From Rahnella rivi (GTDB lineage: Bacteria; Pseudomonadota; Gammaproteobacteria; Enterobacterales; Enterobacteriaceae), in the NCBI RefSeq assembly GCF_019049655.1, contig NZ_JAFMOX010000067.1:248001-312000 (forward strand): a stretch of 64,000 nt of DNA. The letters run 5' to 3'. The translations under genes and the position numbers were made by a program. The notes under the pieces were generated by a model. That model saw nothing but the letters and a program-made list of their open reading frames with translations. It made no database searches and was not told the origin of the DNA. Below are positions 18,315 to 25,818 of the stretch, in pieces. Each line of letters begins with the position of its first letter. The stretch's first letter is position 1.

Positions 18315-18418
18315 GGTAGCGAAATCGCCCAGTAAATTGCGGTCCAGAGAACAACGAGCACGGCCAAAACCCCCATGCAGCGTAGTGGCGAAGAAATGGT
18401 AAAGAGTGTTTTAGTCAT
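18311..18418 (-). CDS. possible 35-residue membrane protein at the head of the zinc importer operon
   Basis: A short ORF not usually called by gene finders. It starts MTKTLFTISSPLRC and has one hydrophobic helix (about residues 15-33, MGVLAVLVVLWTAIYWAIS), with a basic residue before the helix, as expected for a small inner-membrane protein. Its TGA overlaps the ATPase ATG (ATGA). A GGGGG run lies three bases before its ATG, and the Zur box ends 14 bases upstream, so any importer transcript must begin with it. I recognise no family. It could be a coupling leader peptide or a small subunit of the importer. Confidence 0.55.
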   Translation of the reverse strand: MTKTLFTISSPLRCMGVLAVLVVLWTAIYWAISLP

Positions 18419-18431
18419 GGCGCCCCCAAAT

Positions 18432-18469
18432 AGTTATAATATAACATCACATGAAGGCATTTTTATCAA
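18432..18469 (-). promoter_or_regulatory. Zur box and promoter of the metal importer operon
   Basis: AGTTATAATATAACA (18432-18446) matches the Zur core TGTTATA-N-TATAACA at 14 of 15 positions. On the minus strand TTGATA (18469-18464), a 17-base spacer and TGTTAT (18446-18441) form a promoter whose -10 lies inside the Zur box. The rest of the gap to the gene at 18671 is AT-rich and shows no other clear feature. Confidence 0.8.
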
Positions 18470-18670
18470 TACATGAACTGTTTCAGTTTCTTAACGGCGT
18501 GAAGTCCCCCAAAACTGTAAGAAAAGGGTAAAAAATAATGTACATATCCTAAACATGATGAAAATCAACTGACTATGCGTAAAGGCATTGGAAATTTTTT
18601 TTTCCACTAAATCCACAGAATACTCAAAGTATGTAATAATGAAGAGATACAGGTTTAGAGGATAAAAGGC

Positions 18671-19024
18671 GTGCGGAAAATCATTCCCGGTAATATTTAT
18701 GGGCAAAATCCGTCTCTTAAAACGTTACAAGAGATTATTGAACGTTCTTTATCTGAAATTGAAGAACCTTTAATTGGCGATTTATCTTATTTTTCTGAAA
18801 ATGCCCGTTATGAGCCGAATTCCATGGAAATCGTGTCTATAACTCAAACAGGCGAAAGCATATATTCAATGAGTTACAGGTTCAAATGGACGATTTTCAA
18901 TGGATGCCTGGACATTAATGCTGATGAATTCACAACGCAAAATGTCACATTCTCAGTCACCCCTGAAGGGCTTGAGTTTGATATTATTGATATGTCCAGA
19001 GGAACAACTTCAGACGAATTGTAA
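18671..19024 (+). CDS. hypothetical protein, 117 residues, AT-rich
   Basis: I do not recognise this protein. It starts at GTG 18671 after a good RBS (GAGGATAAAAGG). It is acidic, has no signal peptide or membrane segment, and looks like a small alpha/beta cytosolic protein: a helix near residues 15-32, then alternating strands (MEIVSITQTGES, SMSYRFKWTIF, NVTFSVTPEGLEFDII). Its base composition and flanks are clearly more AT-rich than neighbouring genes, which suggests transfer. Related genera usually show other accessory genes between acrB and tomB. The 242 bases that follow hold no gene. Confidence 0.65.
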   Translation: MRKIIPGNIYGQNPSLKTLQEIIERSLSEIEEPLIGDLSYFSENARYEPNSMEIVSITQTGESIYSMSYRFKWTIFNGCLDINADEFTTQNVTFSVTPEGLEFDIIDMSRGTTSDEL

Positions 19025-19266
19025 GTTTGAGTAATACGTTTGCACAGCGTTCTAAAAATGAATTATATTTAAACCGTTGACTGTAGAATTATCCCATGTA
19101 AAACCTCCTGTCTGAGTCCGTTTTATTGTGATTGTTACTGATGTTTAACTCATGATGTGTAGTTCTTAAAAAGTGTAGTGAGAGCTGTTTCCTGTAAGCC
19201 ATTAAGTTTTGTTGTTTACTCACAGAGTGTTATCAACACCGAATAAACCATTACGGAGGGGATGAT

Positions 19267-19635
19267 ATGGATGAGTACTCGCCTAAGCGGCACGATATCG
19301 CTCAGTTACGATTCCTGAATGAAATGTTGTATGATGAAGGGATTGCGACACTGGGTGACAGTCATCATGGTTGGGTCAATGACCCTACATCAGCTGTTAA
19401 CCTGCAACTCAACGAACTGATAGAACACATTGCATCTTTTGTGATGAGTTTTAAAATTAAGTACCCCGACGATAACCATTTAAGTGATCTGGTTGAAGAG
19501 TATCTGGATGATACCTACACCCTCTTCAGTAATTATGGAATTAACGATTCTGATTTACGCCAATGGCAAAAGACCAAAAAGCGATTATTCAGAATGTTCT
19601 CAGGGGACTACATCTGTACCCTAATGAAGACTTGA
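19267..19635 (+). CDS. tomB: Hha toxicity modulator TomB (YmoB-like)
   Basis: Antitoxin partner of Hha, 122 residues, forming a four-helix bundle in known relatives. It begins MDEYSPKRHDIAQL as in E. coli TomB and Yersinia YmoB, and carries the HGWVNDPTSA block. In those proteins residue 18 is a buried Cys thought to matter for oxygen-dependent oxidation of Hha. Here codon 18 is AAT (Asn), read directly from CTG AAT GAA. The only Cys left is near the C terminus (residue 118). The RBS is GGAGGGG. hha follows 45 bases later. Confidence 0.93.
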   Translation: MDEYSPKRHDIAQLRFLNEMLYDEGIATLGDSHHGWVNDPTSAVNLQLNELIEHIASFVMSFKIKYPDDNHLSDLVEEYLDDTYTLFSNYGINDSDLRQWQKTKKRLFRMFSGDYICTLMKT

Positions 19636-19680
19636 GTAATAATTTATATGTTGTCATCAGAACAAAATGAAAAGGCTACG

Positions 19681-19884
19681 ATGAACAAAATCGACTATTT
19701 GATGCGTTTAAGAAAATGCACCACTATTGATACGCTTGAACGTGTTATTGAAAAAAATAAGTATGAGCTTTCCGACGACGAACTCGAATTGTTTTACTCG
19801 GCAGCTGACCATCGTCTGGCTGAACTGACGATGAATAAGCTGTACGATAAAATCCCCGTTGCCGTATGGAAGTTTGTACGTTAA
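19681..19884 (+). CDS. hha: haemolysin expression modulator Hha/YmoA
   Basis: Small partner of H-NS, 67 residues, that helps silence horizontally acquired and virulence genes. It is nearly the same as Yersinia YmoA (67 residues). The conserved YLMRLRKCTTIDTLERVIEKN block contains Cys13, equivalent to E. coli Hha Cys18. I chose ATG 19681 because AAAAGG lies six bases upstream; an in-frame ATG at 19648 would add eleven residues not found in the family. Confidence 0.95.
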   Translation: MNKIDYLMRLRKCTTIDTLERVIEKNKYELSDDELELFYSAADHRLAELTMNKLYDKIPVAVWKFVR

Positions 19885-19891
19885 GTGCTTG

Positions 19892-19925
19892 CACTGAGCC
19901 GAATTATCGTGCGGCTCAGTGTTTA
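19892..19925 (+). terminator. tomB-hha terminator
   Basis: CACTGAGCCG/CGGCTCAGTG 10-bp stem followed by TTTATTATT, directly after hha and facing the convergent LysR gene. Confidence 0.8.
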
Positions 19926-19967
19926 TTATTTCAGCAATACTACGTTAGCGTTGTTAAACAATTTCCC

Positions 19968-20915
19968 TCACAGCACTCTTTCATTCTTTTCTTTGATTCG
20001 TTGATGAAACGTCTTTAAGAGAAATTGAAAACACTGTTCTGTTTTTGCCGATCGTAATGGAACCGGTTTACGCATCATAGCGACCGTTCGACTTAACATC
20101 GGCTGCTGCAAGTGAATGACCGTTAATTCATTATCGTTCAGCGTTGCCGTGTATAATTCCGGTAAAATCGCCAATGCCATGCGCGACCGCACCAGTCCAT
20201 ATAACGTTTCCTGAAAATCTACCCGGTAACTGACGCGTAAATTCAGACGATGACTCTCATTCATCGCCGTCACCAGCCTGCTCACATTCCCTTTTGAAAA
20301 CAACGCAATGTCCCTTTTTGCCAGTTGCCGCCACGGGATGTTATGCCCTTCTGCCAGCGCATCATCACGCCTGATCACCACGACGAACGGATCCTCGAGC
20401 AGCGGATATATTGCTATCGATTCCGGTACGGTACTGTCGGTAGCGCCGATACCAAAATCAACAGAACCGTTCTCGAGTTCCAATAATAATGCGTCATTTG
20501 TCAGGTCATGGAATTCCACACGCATATCAGGGAAATATTCAGATAATAATTGTGGCACCGCCGGAAATAATAATGTGCTGACTGAAGGCACTAATCCGAT
20601 ACGTAAAGTTCCATCTCCGCCCTGGTGCATAATTTGCTGCATATCATCGAACACGCTGTGAGCAGTATTCAATAAGCGTTCTGCATACGGCAGCACAGCT
20701 TCACCCTGCTCAGTGAGACTGACGTTCTGTGCCGTCCGGTGCAATAACTTCCCACCCAACACGGATTCAATCTGTCGCAGCGCACTGCTTAACGCAGGTT
20801 GGCTGATTGCCAGCCGGTTCGCCGTTTCAGTAAAACTGCGCAATTGCGCCAGCGTCACAAAATATTGAATTTGCTTGAGAGACAGCGCAGGCAGACGACG
20901 CCAGGGTTCAGACAT
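19968..20915 (-). CDS. LysR-family transcriptional regulator
   Basis: A LysR regulator of 315 residues. The winged helix-turn-helix is at about residues 11-70 (LKQIQYFVTLAQLRSFTETA then SQPALSSALRQIE), followed by an effector domain of the periplasmic-binding fold (GDGTLRIGLVPSVS). It is divergent from the adenine deaminase gene with 140 bases between the starts, so it probably controls the ade-permease operon. The effector is unknown; adenine or a related purine is a reasonable guess. Confidence 0.9.
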   Translation of the reverse strand: MSEPWRRLPALSLKQIQYFVTLAQLRSFTETANRLAISQPALSSALRQIESVLGGKLLHRTAQNVSLTEQGEAVLPYAERLLNTAHSVFDDMQQIMHQGGDGTLRIGLVPSVSTLLFPAVPQLLSEYFPDMRVEFHDLTNDALLLELENGSVDFGIGATDSTVPESIAIYPLLEDPFVVVIRRDDALAEGHNIPWRQLAKRDIALFSKGNVSRLVTAMNESHRLNLRVSYRVDFQETLYGLVRSRMALAILPELYTATLNDNELTVIHLQQPMLSRTVAMMRKPVPLRSAKTEQCFQFLLKTFHQRIKEKNERVL

Positions 20916-20939
20916 AATGTGCAGAGGTTCCGGTCAAAA

Positions 20940-20955
20940 TAGAAAACGTTTGCCC
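20940..20955. promoter_or_regulatory. possible PurR-type operator
   Basis: TAGAAAACGTTTGCCC matches the PurR consensus ACGCAAACGTTTGCGT at most central positions, including AAACGTTTGC. It lies between the divergent LysR and ade genes, which suits purine control. The outer bases differ, so the call is tentative. Confidence 0.45.
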
Positions 20956-21055
20956 AGCATAACCGCATCTTATAATCGGATAAAATAAATCATCTGTGCA
21001 AAGCCCCTTCCTCTCCCTACATTAGCCACATCATTCTGCAAATCCGGAAACTGCT

Positions 21056-22843
21056 ATGACCGAGAACCTCGCTTCCCTGCCCCTACGCCAGCGGGCGATT
21101 GATGCCGCATTAGGGAAAATTCCTTTTGACCATTTGCTGATCAACGCAAAGATCGTCGACATGGTGACGGGTGAGATCCGTGATGCAGACGTGGGTCTGG
21201 TCGGTCATATGATTGCCAGTGTCCACCCGCGTGGAAAATTTACCCGGTCGGAAAATATTGATGACTTATCAGGTTTTTATCTTTCACCCGGCCTTATCGA
21301 TACCCATGTTCACATTGAAAGCTCCCACCTGCCCCCTGAAAAATATGCGGAGATCGTTGTCGCTCAGGGGACGACAACCGTGTTTTGGGATCCTCATGAG
21401 CTGGCAAATGTGCTGGGCGTGGCCGGCGTTGAGTACGCCGTTAAAGCCAGCCGGGGTTTGCCATTACGTGTGATTTGCGCGGCGCCTTCCAGCGTGCCCT
21501 CAACGCCGGGTCTGGAAATGTCGGGAGCGGATTTCAAAGGCCAGGAAATGCAAACCATGCTGAGCTGGCCGGAAGTTGCCGGCGTCGCGGAAGTCATGGA
21601 TATGTATGGCGTGCTGAACGGCAGCGAACGCATGATGGAAATCCTTGATGCCGGATTACGCAGCGGCAAACTGATCGAAGGCCATGCGCGCGGGCTTAAA
21701 GACGAGCAGCTCCAGGCCTATCTGGCGGCAGGTGTGACTTCCGATCATGAACTGACCTCGGCGGAAGATGCGCTGGAGAAATTGCGCGCAGGCCTGACTC
21801 TGCAAATTCGTGGTTCTCATCCTTATCTGCTGCCGGATATTGCAGCCGCTCTGCTGGCCTTACCGCATCTTTCCTCGCAAATTACGCTGTGCACTGACGA
21901 CGTGCCACCGGATCATCTGCTGGAAAAAGGCGGACTGATCGCGCTGGTCAAACTGCTGATCTCCTTTGGCTTACGTACTGAAGACGTGTTGAGAATGGCG
22001 ACATTTAACGCCGCCATCCGTATGCGCCGCTCAGATCTCGGGCTGATTGCCGCTGGCCGCACTGCTGACATTATTGCATTCGACTCTCTTGAGACGCTCA
22101 ACCCGCGCAAAGTGTATGTCGCCGGAAACTGCGTTGCAGAACACGGGAAAATGTTATTCAGCCCTGCTGCCGCCAGTGACGTTATCCCGCCACGCGACAC
22201 CATGCGCCTGCAAAAAGTGGCCGAAGCTGATTTCCATTTAAAAATCCCCGGACTGAAAAAAGGTAAGGCGCGCTTACGTAACATCAAGGGCGCTCGCTTC
22301 ACGCAATGGAGCGAAGTGATTGTGGAAGTCAAAAGCGGAGTCGTACAAATTCCGGAAGGTTTCAGCCTGATTTGGGTACAGCACCGGCATGGGCGTCATG
22401 AAGCCACGCCGAAAATGGCGTTGCTGGAAGGCTGGGGAGAATTACGCGGAGCGATAGCCACCTCTTACTCCCATGACTCACATAATCTCGTGGTTATTGG
22501 CCGTCATCCCGCCGATATGATGCTGGCCGCCAATCAGCTGATCGCCAGCGGCGGCGGTATGGCGCTGAGCCAGAACGCGACGTTGCTGGCCAGTGTCGAT
22601 ATGCCAATTGCCGGAATGCTCTCAGATTTACCCGCAGATGTGCTGGCCGCACAGTTTAAAAATCTTCGCGAGCTTAGCGCACAGATCGCTGACTGGGAGC
22701 CGCCGTACCGGGTCTTTAAAGCGATCGAAGGAACCTGTCTCGCCTGTAATGCAGGGCCACATCTGACGGATTTAGGGCTGACGGATGGCGGATTGCGCGA
22801 GATTGTCGATCCTGTTTTGCAAATCTGGCCCGACGAGGCCTGA
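21056..22843 (+). CDS. ade: adenine deaminase
   Basis: Amidohydrolase of 595 residues that converts adenine to hypoxanthine and ammonia. Metal-site motifs are seen in order: DTHVHIESS near residues 82-90, the WDPHELANVLG block, EGHARGL, CTDD, and the C-terminal SHDSHNLVVIG segment typical of the bacterial Ade family. E. coli AdeD is 588 residues but only moderately similar. The ATG lacks a strong Shine-Dalgarno. An NCS2 purine permease follows after 70 bases, so uptake and deamination are paired. Confidence 0.93.
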   Translation: MTENLASLPLRQRAIDAALGKIPFDHLLINAKIVDMVTGEIRDADVGLVGHMIASVHPRGKFTRSENIDDLSGFYLSPGLIDTHVHIESSHLPPEKYAEIVVAQGTTTVFWDPHELANVLGVAGVEYAVKASRGLPLRVICAAPSSVPSTPGLEMSGADFKGQEMQTMLSWPEVAGVAEVMDMYGVLNGSERMMEILDAGLRSGKLIEGHARGLKDEQLQAYLAAGVTSDHELTSAEDALEKLRAGLTLQIRGSHPYLLPDIAAALLALPHLSSQITLCTDDVPPDHLLEKGGLIALVKLLISFGLRTEDVLRMATFNAAIRMRRSDLGLIAAGRTADIIAFDSLETLNPRKVYVAGNCVAEHGKMLFSPAAASDVIPPRDTMRLQKVAEADFHLKIPGLKKGKARLRNIKGARFTQWSEVIVEVKSGVVQIPEGFSLIWVQHRHGRHEATPKMALLEGWGELRGAIATSYSHDSHNLVVIGRHPADMMLAANQLIASGGGMALSQNATLLASVDMPIAGMLSDLPADVLAAQFKNLRELSAQIADWEPPYRVFKAIEGTCLACNAGPHLTDLGLTDGGLREIVDPVLQIWPDEA

Positions 22844-22913
22844 TCTTTATTAATAAGAAACACAAAAAAAACAGCACGCACCACTCATTAATGACGATGT
22901 TCAGGGGAATTTT

Positions 22914-24263
22914 ATGACCGACAGCTCTGTGAAAAATGTGACAGCCTCATCGGGTGAAAGCTGGTTGCAGCGCCGCTTTCAGCTTCGTCAGCGGGATACA
23001 AAAGCGAAAACCGAATGTCTGGCCGGGATCACCGGTTTTCTGGCAGCGGCTTATTTGCTGATAGTGATCCCCGGTCTGCTGGCGGCGGGTGGCATGGATA
23101 AAGGAGCCGCCACCACCGGCGTCATTTTGGTATTTGTATTGGGTTCTTTGCTGATGGCGTTCTACGCGAATCTGCCGTTTATGGTTGGCCCTGGCATCGG
23201 CGGTTCGGTACTGGTCGGTATCACGCTGGCCGGAGACGGTATCACCTGGCCAATTGCGCTGGGTATTGCCTGCTGGTCCGGGATCTTATTTTTTGTGATG
23301 ACGGTATTCGGCCTGCGTGAAGTCGTCACCCGCTCGGTTCCGCAATCCATCAAACTGGGTCTGACGGCATCGATCGGTATTTTCGTCGCGCTGCTGGGTT
23401 TTCGTAATGCAGGCCTGGTGCTGGCCAATGCCAAAACGCACGCGCTGGCACTGGGAGATTTCACTTCTCCGGGTGCGCTGATTGCTTTGCTGGGTTTGCT
23501 GGTAGCAGTGGGTTTACAGGCTCGTAAAATTCCCGGTGCTATTCTCTGGGCGATTCTGCTGGCAACGGTAGCCGGGATCCCGTTTGGCGTAACGCATTTA
23601 CCTGAACAGTGGATCGCTTTGCCACATTCTCTCGCCCCGCTTTGGGGGAAAGTCGATCTGACTGGCGCCATCAATATCGCCTTCCTGCCATTTCTGTTTA
23701 TCTTTTTCGCCTCAGAATTCTTCTCAACCATGGGCACCACGCTGGCGGTTGGCGGTGAAGCCGGACTGCTGGATGAACACGGCAACATGCCGCACATCAA
23801 CCGGCCCTTTATGGTGGATTCGATTGCTGCGGCGCTGGGTCCGGTTGTCGGTATTCCTGCGGCAACCGCATTAATCGAATCCTCAGCGGCGGCTGAGGCG
23901 GGAGGGAAAACGGGTCTGACGGCGCTGGCGGCGGCGGTGATGTTTCTGCTGATGCTGCTGTTCACGCCGGTGGCACTGATGATCCCCAAAGAAGCGACCG
24001 CACCGGCGCTGATCCTCATCGGCCTGAATATGTTCAGTAATTTGCGCAAAGTGAACTTAGCGAATTTCACCGATGCTTTACCGGTGCTGCTCATGGTGAT
24101 GATTACCCTGATTTCCAACAGTTTTGGTACGGGCATCGCGGGCGGATTGCTGTTTTACATCATCATCAACGTGGTGGCAGGAAAAATGCGCGAAGTGCCG
24201 ACAGGGCTGTATATCCTGGCGATCCCGCTGGTGTATTACTTCACGACGCTGGTGCATCACTGA
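22914..24263 (+). CDS. NCS2-family adenine/hypoxanthine permease (AzgA-like)
   Basis: Inner-membrane purine transporter of 449 residues with about twelve to fourteen hydrophobic segments. The AzgA-type motifs are visible: TECLAGITGFLAAAYLL near the N terminus, then MGTTLAVGGEAGLLDEHGN and ALIESSAAAEAGGKTGL in the middle. The partner gene upstream is adenine deaminase, so adenine is the most likely substrate; hypoxanthine or guanine cannot be excluded. The RBS is AGGGG. Confidence 0.92.
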   Translation: MTDSSVKNVTASSGESWLQRRFQLRQRDTKAKTECLAGITGFLAAAYLLIVIPGLLAAGGMDKGAATTGVILVFVLGSLLMAFYANLPFMVGPGIGGSVLVGITLAGDGITWPIALGIACWSGILFFVMTVFGLREVVTRSVPQSIKLGLTASIGIFVALLGFRNAGLVLANAKTHALALGDFTSPGALIALLGLLVAVGLQARKIPGAILWAILLATVAGIPFGVTHLPEQWIALPHSLAPLWGKVDLTGAINIAFLPFLFIFFASEFFSTMGTTLAVGGEAGLLDEHGNMPHINRPFMVDSIAAALGPVVGIPAATALIESSAAAEAGGKTGLTALAAAVMFLLMLLFTPVALMIPKEATAPALILIGLNMFSNLRKVNLANFTDALPVLLMVMITLISNSFGTGIAGGLLFYIIINVVAGKMREVPTGLYILAIPLVYYFTTLVHH

Positions 24264-24332
24264 AACAAAAGAAAAAAGAGGATGAGGTCTGGAATCGAAA
24301 AGAGAAGGCGTAAAGTTTGCGGGGCCTGAAAT

Positions 24333-24445
24333 GGTGGAGGCCCTGCCAGCTACATCCCGGCACACACGACACCTGCTATGGCTGCTTCCTTCCGGACCTG
24401 ACCGAGTTAACAAGTTAGTGTTGCGGGAGAACCAACAGGGCCCCC
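24333..24445 (-). ncRNA. ffs: signal recognition particle 4.5S RNA
   Basis: The minus strand carries the SRP hairpin: 5' GGGGGCCCTGTTGG, the apical domain GTCCGGAAGGAAGCAGCC with the GGAA tetraloop, then the 3' arm GCCGGGATGTAGCTGGC closing on CCTCCACC. The length of about 113 nt equals that of E. coli. The ends are set by the terminal stem and may be off by a base or two. The RNA pairs with Ffh to target membrane proteins. Confidence 0.96.
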
Positions 24446-24629
24446 ATTGTCGTTGTTGGCTTCACTTTTCTTTACGGAGAACTGAAGCGGTGGGCATTAT
24501 CAGTGATGCCCACCGCAAAAGCAAGTTAACCGCCGACAACCGGTGTTTTCTTAAACAACAGAGCCGAAACTCGCCTGTCTGAGACGCAAAATTACGTCAT
24601 ACTGTCGGGCAGACACTGAGGAGGATGTA

Positions 24630-24938
24630 ATGTCGGAGCCCGATAACTTTCGTCAGCGCGTATTTCAAATTATAGCGGCTATCCCCGCAGGCCAGGTCAC
24701 AACGTACGGTAATGTGGCACAACTGGCAGGATCGCCACGCGCTGCCCGTCAGGTTGGCGGCGTCCTGAAGAAATTGCCCGAAGGCAGCACCCTTCCCTGG
24801 CACCGTGTGATTAACCGCCACGGCGAGATTTCACTGCAAGGTGAAGATTTTAAACGCCAGCGTCAGGCGCTTCTGGCCGAAGGCGTCGTCTTTAGAAAAG
24901 GCAAAATCGATTTAGAGAAGTATGGCTGGAAGTGGTAA
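24630..24938 (+). CDS. atl: alkyltransferase-like protein
   Basis: A 102-residue homologue of O6-alkylguanine-DNA alkyltransferase. The active-site Cys of the PCHR motif is replaced by Trp57 (PWHR), so it binds O6-alkylguanine without transferring the alkyl group and hands the lesion to nucleotide excision repair, as known for E. coli Atl (YbaZ). The DNA-binding helix (GSPRAARQVGGVL) is intact. The RBS GAGGA lies before ATG 24630. Confidence 0.95.
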   Translation: MSEPDNFRQRVFQIIAAIPAGQVTTYGNVAQLAGSPRAARQVGGVLKKLPEGSTLPWHRVINRHGEISLQGEDFKRQRQALLAEGVVFRKGKIDLEKYGWKW

Positions 24939-24948
24939 TGCACATAAA

Positions 24949-24973
24949 AAAACACCGCCGGAGCGGTGTTTAT
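24949..24973. terminator. bidirectional terminator between atl and ybaY
   Basis: AAACACCGC/GCGGTGTTT stem with a 4-nt loop, A-rich on the left and T-rich on the right, between two convergent genes. Confidence 0.8.
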
Positions 24974-24990
24974 TGTGACAGCAGCGGACA

Positions 24991-25572
24991 TTAATAAGCA
25001 GGCGACGGAGCGACTGCGCTGACCGGTGCCGGAGCGGTGCCTAATCCTGTAGGCTCAGACGGGTTGCTCAGTGGCCCTAATGCACCCGGCTTGGTGGCAA
25101 CAGGAACGGAGACAACCGGCACAAGTTGCAGATCCGCACGTGTACCCTGTCCATTGTTAATCACTTCTTTAATGGAGTCGGTCACGAAGGTCATCTGACC
25201 ATTGATGGTCACCGCCGCACTCAGGATAACGTGTGAGTTCGGTGGAATGTCCTGTGGGTTATACGGCAGGATAAACGTGAATGGTGCCTGCTTACCCTGC
25301 GTTCTCGCCACTTTCTGCGAGATCACACGCGATGGTGCATCAGCAACAGAGGCATCGGACAATGTCACGGTCAGTACCGCATCAGGCGGCAACGCCACAC
25401 GCTGAGCGATAAACACACTACCGGATACGTTTGGCCCCGTTATCGCGGGTTGGGTGGCCGGACTGGCTGCCGTATTCACCGGAGCCTGCTGCGCGGGTGC
25501 CTCATGATGCTGTGCGCATCCGGCAAGAGTCAGAGACAGCGCGGTTCCACCTACTATCTGCCAAAGTTTCAT
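24991..25572 (-). CDS. ybaY: YbaY-family lipoprotein
   Basis: Predicted lipoprotein of 193 residues. The start is ATG 25572 (MKLWQIVGGTALSLTLAGC) after GGGAG; it puts the lipobox LAGC at residues 16-19. The upstream in-frame ATG at 25629 would bury the signal peptide and is rejected. A Pro/Ala-rich spacer precedes the YbaY domain (GSVFIAQRVALPPDAVLTV). The tail is again Pro/Ala-rich. Function is unknown; the domain resembles adhesion-type or META-like beta sandwiches. Confidence 0.9.
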   Translation of the reverse strand: MKLWQIVGGTALSLTLAGCAQHHEAPAQQAPVNTAASPATQPAITGPNVSGSVFIAQRVALPPDAVLTVTLSDASVADAPSRVISQKVARTQGKQAPFTFILPYNPQDIPPNSHVILSAAVTINGQMTFVTDSIKEVINNGQGTRADLQLVPVVSVPVATKPGALGPLSNPSEPTGLGTAPAPVSAVAPSPAY

Positions 25573-25702
25573 AGATCGTACTCCCTTTTTATTATTCGCT
25601 TGTCGACAAGCTGTAATAAACGCCGACATGAAAATGGTTTCTTTAACCAGCGTACCTGTTAATCATGGCACAATAATCTGAATTTTTCCTCCCGGTGGCT
25701 AA

Positions 25703-25776
25703 ACAGGTCTTCTGAGCGCCCGTAAGATCCTCTATCATTAACAGGTTAGACCTGTGCTTTTGCTGCGCTTACGGGC
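25703..25776 (+). repeat. interleaved inverted repeats before tesB
   Basis: Two perfect inverted repeats alternate. ACAGGTCT (25703-25710) pairs with AGACCTGT (25748-25755), and GCCCGTAAG (25718-25726) pairs with CTTACGGGC (25768-25776). The order A-B-A'-B' is that of a pseudoknot if transcribed. It lies 43 bases before tesB. No known motif matches it. Confidence 0.6.
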
Positions 25777-25818
25777 TGCATCAGGCATGAATTAACCGGT
25801 AACTTTCATGAGGCCACT

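Noticed and set aside
18491..18706. 71-codon minus-strand ORF rich in Phe/Leu overlapping the start of the orphan gene
   Set aside because: No good RBS, overlaps the promoter and start of the plus-strand gene, and looks like AT-rich noise; kept out of the list, though a small membrane protein cannot be fully excluded.
23162..24136. 324-codon ORF antisense to the purine permease
   Set aside because: Ser/Pro/Ala-rich shadow reading; the permease on the other strand has full family motifs.
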